A stretch of DNA of 64,000 bases from Streptomyces aculeolatus (GTDB lineage Bacteria > Actinomycetota > Actinomycetes > Streptomycetales > Streptomycetaceae), in contig NZ_JAINRD010000006.1 in NCBI RefSeq assembly GCF_020400605.1, forward strand, positions 186,001 through 250,000, in the 5' to 3' direction. The translations under genes and the position numbers were made by a program. Below, in pieces: positions 61,829 to 64,000 of this stretch. The first letter of the stretch is position 1, and every line of letters starts with the position of its first letter. Under the pieces are notes generated by a model. It was not told the origin of the DNA, did no database searches, and saw only the letters and a list, made by a program, of their open reading frames with translations.

Positions 61829-63610
61829 TCAGGCAGGTTCGGCGTTGAGGACACGCCCGGCGGGGCTGCGGGTGTGGAGCCAGGCGGGCAGGGCGGTCAG
61901 CGCTGCCACGGCCAGGAGTGCGGCGGGGGCCGCGGTCGCGAGCCAGGTGCCCGGGGGCGTCACCACGACCGCGCTGAACAGCGCGAACAGGCCGATTCCG
62001 AGCGGTATGCCCACTGCGATCGCGCCCACTGCGGGCAGCAGTTGCGCGGTGCACAGCGCCGCGATGACCTGGCCCGGCGTGGCACCGAGGGTGCGGGTGA
62101 CCGCCAGGGCGCGCCGGGCCTGCACCGCGGCGCTCCAGCCGACGAAGACGGTGTTGAGCACGGACAGCGCCACGAGGGCGACGGTGGCACCGAGCATGAC
62201 GTGGCCGGTCACGGCGTTGCGAATCTCCTCGACGGCGGACGCTCCCCGAGCGGTGTCCGCTTCGAGCGACACCTGAAAGGTGAGGACCGCAGTCACCATG
62301 ACGGTGGTGGCTGCCGTGCCGACGGCGCTCAGGACGGCGCGTCCGGGACGTCGAGCGATCAGCCGTACGCCGATCAGGAGCGGCGTGGGCAGATGGGCCG
62401 TCATGGCGGTAAGCCGAGGACGGTATGCGGTCGGGTGCGCAGGGTCGGCGAGGGTGTCGACGGTGCTGGAGCGCACGGTGCGCAGCACCGGGCCGAGCGT
62501 GCCGATCAGGGTCACCAGCAGGGCGAGCACGGTCGCGGTCGTGATGATGCCCGTGGTCGGCGGGGCGGCTGTGTTGAGCAGCCCGGCACTGGGGTCGGCC
62601 AGCGCGGGAGCGGTCAGACATCCCACGGTGACCCCGGCGACGGCGGACACCACCGTCAGGAGCAGGTACTGCGCGAGCAGCATCGCGGCCACGGTCCTGG
62701 GTGTGGCGCCGACCGCCTGGAACAGGCCTGCGCGCCGGTGATCCCGCGGGCCGCGCACGGCGGCGAGTGAGGCGAGGGTGACCACCGAGGCCGCGGCGAG
62801 CAGCCCTCCGCCGACGACCAGGGCGGGCTGGACCGAGCGCAGCAGCCGGGTGTTGTCGTCGACAAAGGTCTGCCAGGAATGGGTGTTGACCCAGTCCCGG
62901 CCCCGGAGGTCGTCGGTCAGGACGGTTCCCGCCCAGCCGCGTGCCGCGCCGGGGTCGGACAGCTTGATGTTCAACAGGTACAGGAGCGACTCATCGCCGG
63001 CTGCCGCGCGGGCGTCGTCGGTGGTGAGCCAAATCCGGCCGCCCCCGTCGGACGGACCGGGACCCTCGGCCCAATTGCCCCATGGATAGACGGCGGTGGC
63101 CGCGCTGACGGCCGTGCCGACCACCGGGTACGCGCGCCCGCCGATAGTGACGCGGTCACCGACGCGCACACCGAGTGCCTGGGCGAAACCGCGTTCGACG
63201 ACCGCGCCGCCGCTGCGCACCCACGTGCCGGAGGTCACCAGCGGCCGGTCCACGGCGGACGCGGTGCGCTCACGCCCTTCGACCGCGGTGTTCTCCGTAT
63301 GCCCGTGGGCGCGGACCGTAGTGGAGAACCCGGGGACCGGGGCTGCCACCTGGTCCACGCCGGGTGCGTCGGCGATGCGCCCGGCCAGGGCGGTGGGGCC
63401 GGTGGCGGTGGTGATGGCAGTGACGTCCGGCCCTGCGGTGACCTCACGGGTCTTCAGGTACCCACCGACCACGGCGTTGTCGGTGGCCATCCCCAGGGTG
63501 AGCGACGCGGTGGCGGCGGTGACGGCGAGCAGCAACACGACGGCTTCGCCCGGACGGCGCCGTATGTCCCGTGCGACAAGCCGCCAGATCAGCAGCAGAC
63601 GGCCTCTCAT
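61829..63610 (-). CDS. ABC transporter permease, FtsX/MacB type
   Basis: 593 residues. An N-terminal membrane helix (RRRPGEAVVLLLAVTAATASLTLGMATDN) is followed by an extracytoplasmic domain of ~200 residues. A three-helix FtsX block comes next (LVVGGGLLAAASVVTLASLAAVRGPRDHRRAGLFQAVGATPRTVAAMLLAQYLLLTVVSAVAGVTVG), then a second FtsX block near the C-terminus (VALSVLNTVFVGWSAAVQARRALAVTRTLGATPGQVIAALCTAQLLPAVGAI). This is the plan of permeases that export peptides, antibiotics or lipids. Its ATG overlaps the stop of the ATPase gene, forming an operon. Substrate unknown. Confidence 0.9.
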   Translation of the reverse strand: MRGRLLLIWRLVARDIRRRPGEAVVLLLAVTAATASLTLGMATDNAVVGGYLKTREVTAGPDVTAITTATGPTALAGRIADAPGVDQVAAPVPGFSTTVRAHGHTENTAVEGRERTASAVDRPLVTSGTWVRSGGAVVERGFAQALGVRVGDRVTIGGRAYPVVGTAVSAATAVYPWGNWAEGPGPSDGGGRIWLTTDDARAAAGDESLLYLLNIKLSDPGAARGWAGTVLTDDLRGRDWVNTHSWQTFVDDNTRLLRSVQPALVVGGGLLAAASVVTLASLAAVRGPRDHRRAGLFQAVGATPRTVAAMLLAQYLLLTVVSAVAGVTVGCLTAPALADPSAGLLNTAAPPTTGIITTATVLALLVTLIGTLGPVLRTVRSSTVDTLADPAHPTAYRPRLTAMTAHLPTPLLIGVRLIARRPGRAVLSAVGTAATTVMVTAVLTFQVSLEADTARGASAVEEIRNAVTGHVMLGATVALVALSVLNTVFVGWSAAVQARRALAVTRTLGATPGQVIAALCTAQLLPAVGAIAVGIPLGIGLFALFSAVVVTPPGTWLATAAPAALLAVAALTALPAWLHTRSPAGRVLNAEPA

Positions 63611-64000
63611 CACCCCTCCCATCCCAGGAACGCGCCCAGCTGCGAGCCACCCGCGGGCACGAGTGTGTCCTCGCACAGCGCCCCGTCGCGCAGGGAGACG
63701 ACCCGGCCGGCGGTGGCGGCGACGCGTTCGTCATGGGTGACGAGCACGAGGGTCTGTCCGGCGTCCCGCAGGTCCGAGAAGAGGCGCAGAACGTCGTGGG
63801 TCGCGGCGGTGTCGAGGTTCCCGGTGGGTTCGTCGGCGAGGACCACGAGCGGCTCGTTGACCAAAGCGCGGGCGATGGCTACCCGCTGGCGCTGCCCACC
63901 GGACAGCTCGGACGGCAGGTGCCGGTCCCGGTCCGCGAGCCCGGCACGGTCTAGAAGGGCCGCGGCGCGACGGCGGGCGGTGCGCGGTGAGTTGCCGGCG
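63610..64000 (-). CDS. ABC transporter ATP-binding protein (3' part)
   Basis: Only the C-terminal ~130 residues are in the window; the frame is open to the window edge. Visible are the ABC signature LSGGQRQRVAIARALVNEP, Walker B VVLADEPTGNLDTAA, the D-loop, and the His switch TLVLVTHDERVAA. The PTGNLD sequence is typical of the LolD/MacB group, which pairs with FtsX-type permeases. It is translationally coupled to the permease (ATGA overlap). Confidence 0.95.
   Translation of the reverse strand, partial: AGNSPRTARRRAAALLDRAGLADRDRHLPSELSGGQRQRVAIARALVNEPLVVLADEPTGNLDTAATHDVLRLFSDLRDAGQTLVLVTHDERVAATAGRVVSLRDGALCEDTLVPAGGSQLGAFLGWEG

Overview
The window is very GC-rich actinobacterial chromosome, almost certainly from Streptomyces or a close relative. 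The signs are the extreme third-position GC, many GTG starts, frequent leaderless promoters, WblC/WhiB7, a DUF3152 protein, MoeZ, AdnAB-type helicase-nucleases, UvrD2 and UPF0182. Most of it reads as conserved core chromosome. The last ~5 kb, after an initiator tRNA gene, looks more accessory.

Layout. 1-6 kb: the end of an HtrA-type protease, TatB, an Mrp/ApbC iron-sulfur carrier ATPase, a lipoprotein and a CorA-type metal channel. 6-19 kb: a SUFU-domain protein, a PHP phosphoesterase, MarC, SoxR with a perfect operator, hydrolases, a DEAD-box helicase, a ferritin-like protein, DUF3107, a TetR regulator and a DUF3152 putative metalloprotease with thirteen decapeptide repeats. 19-24.4 kb: a tightly overlapping four-gene operon (DUF3492/PelF-like glycosyltransferase, multipass membrane protein, sugar-nucleotide epimerase, spherulin-4/GH135-like protein) that looks like a surface amino-polysaccharide pathway. 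24.4-31 kb: MoeZ, a tripeptidyl-peptidase-like lipoprotein, a YciI protein, a kinase-like/LPG-flippase-like fusion and an alkyltransferase-like DNA repair protein.

31-47.5 kb is a genome-maintenance and stress block whose order resembles mycobacterial adnA-adnB-nudC-mrx1-uvrD2-whiB7. It holds two helicase-nucleases, NudC, mycoredoxin, UvrD2 and WblC/WhiB7. A long leader carrying a uORF, an antiterminator and an intrinsic terminator precedes WblC. An ABC1 kinase, a ThiF-like protein and a YgjP-like metallopeptidase follow. 47.6-50 kb carries two secreted polysaccharide-active proteins; one has an exact CebR (cellobiose regulator) operator. 50-59 kb holds a Nudix protein, a DUF2342 metalloprotease, an SDR protein, MoaE, a small membrane protein, a Lon/PDZ protease, a PPA1309 protein and UPF0182. 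59.2-64 kb: tRNA-fMet, a Sel1-repeat protein, a possible transposase remnant and an FtsX/ABC exporter running off the end.

The most notable items are the complete WblC attenuator, the CebR box at the Cip1-like gene, the Pel/galactosaminogalactan-like operon, a 63-nt two-part hairpin beside the SUFU gene, DnaA boxes beside uvrD2, and the recurring leaderless-promoter signature. Family names rest on motif recognition from memory; no database search was run.
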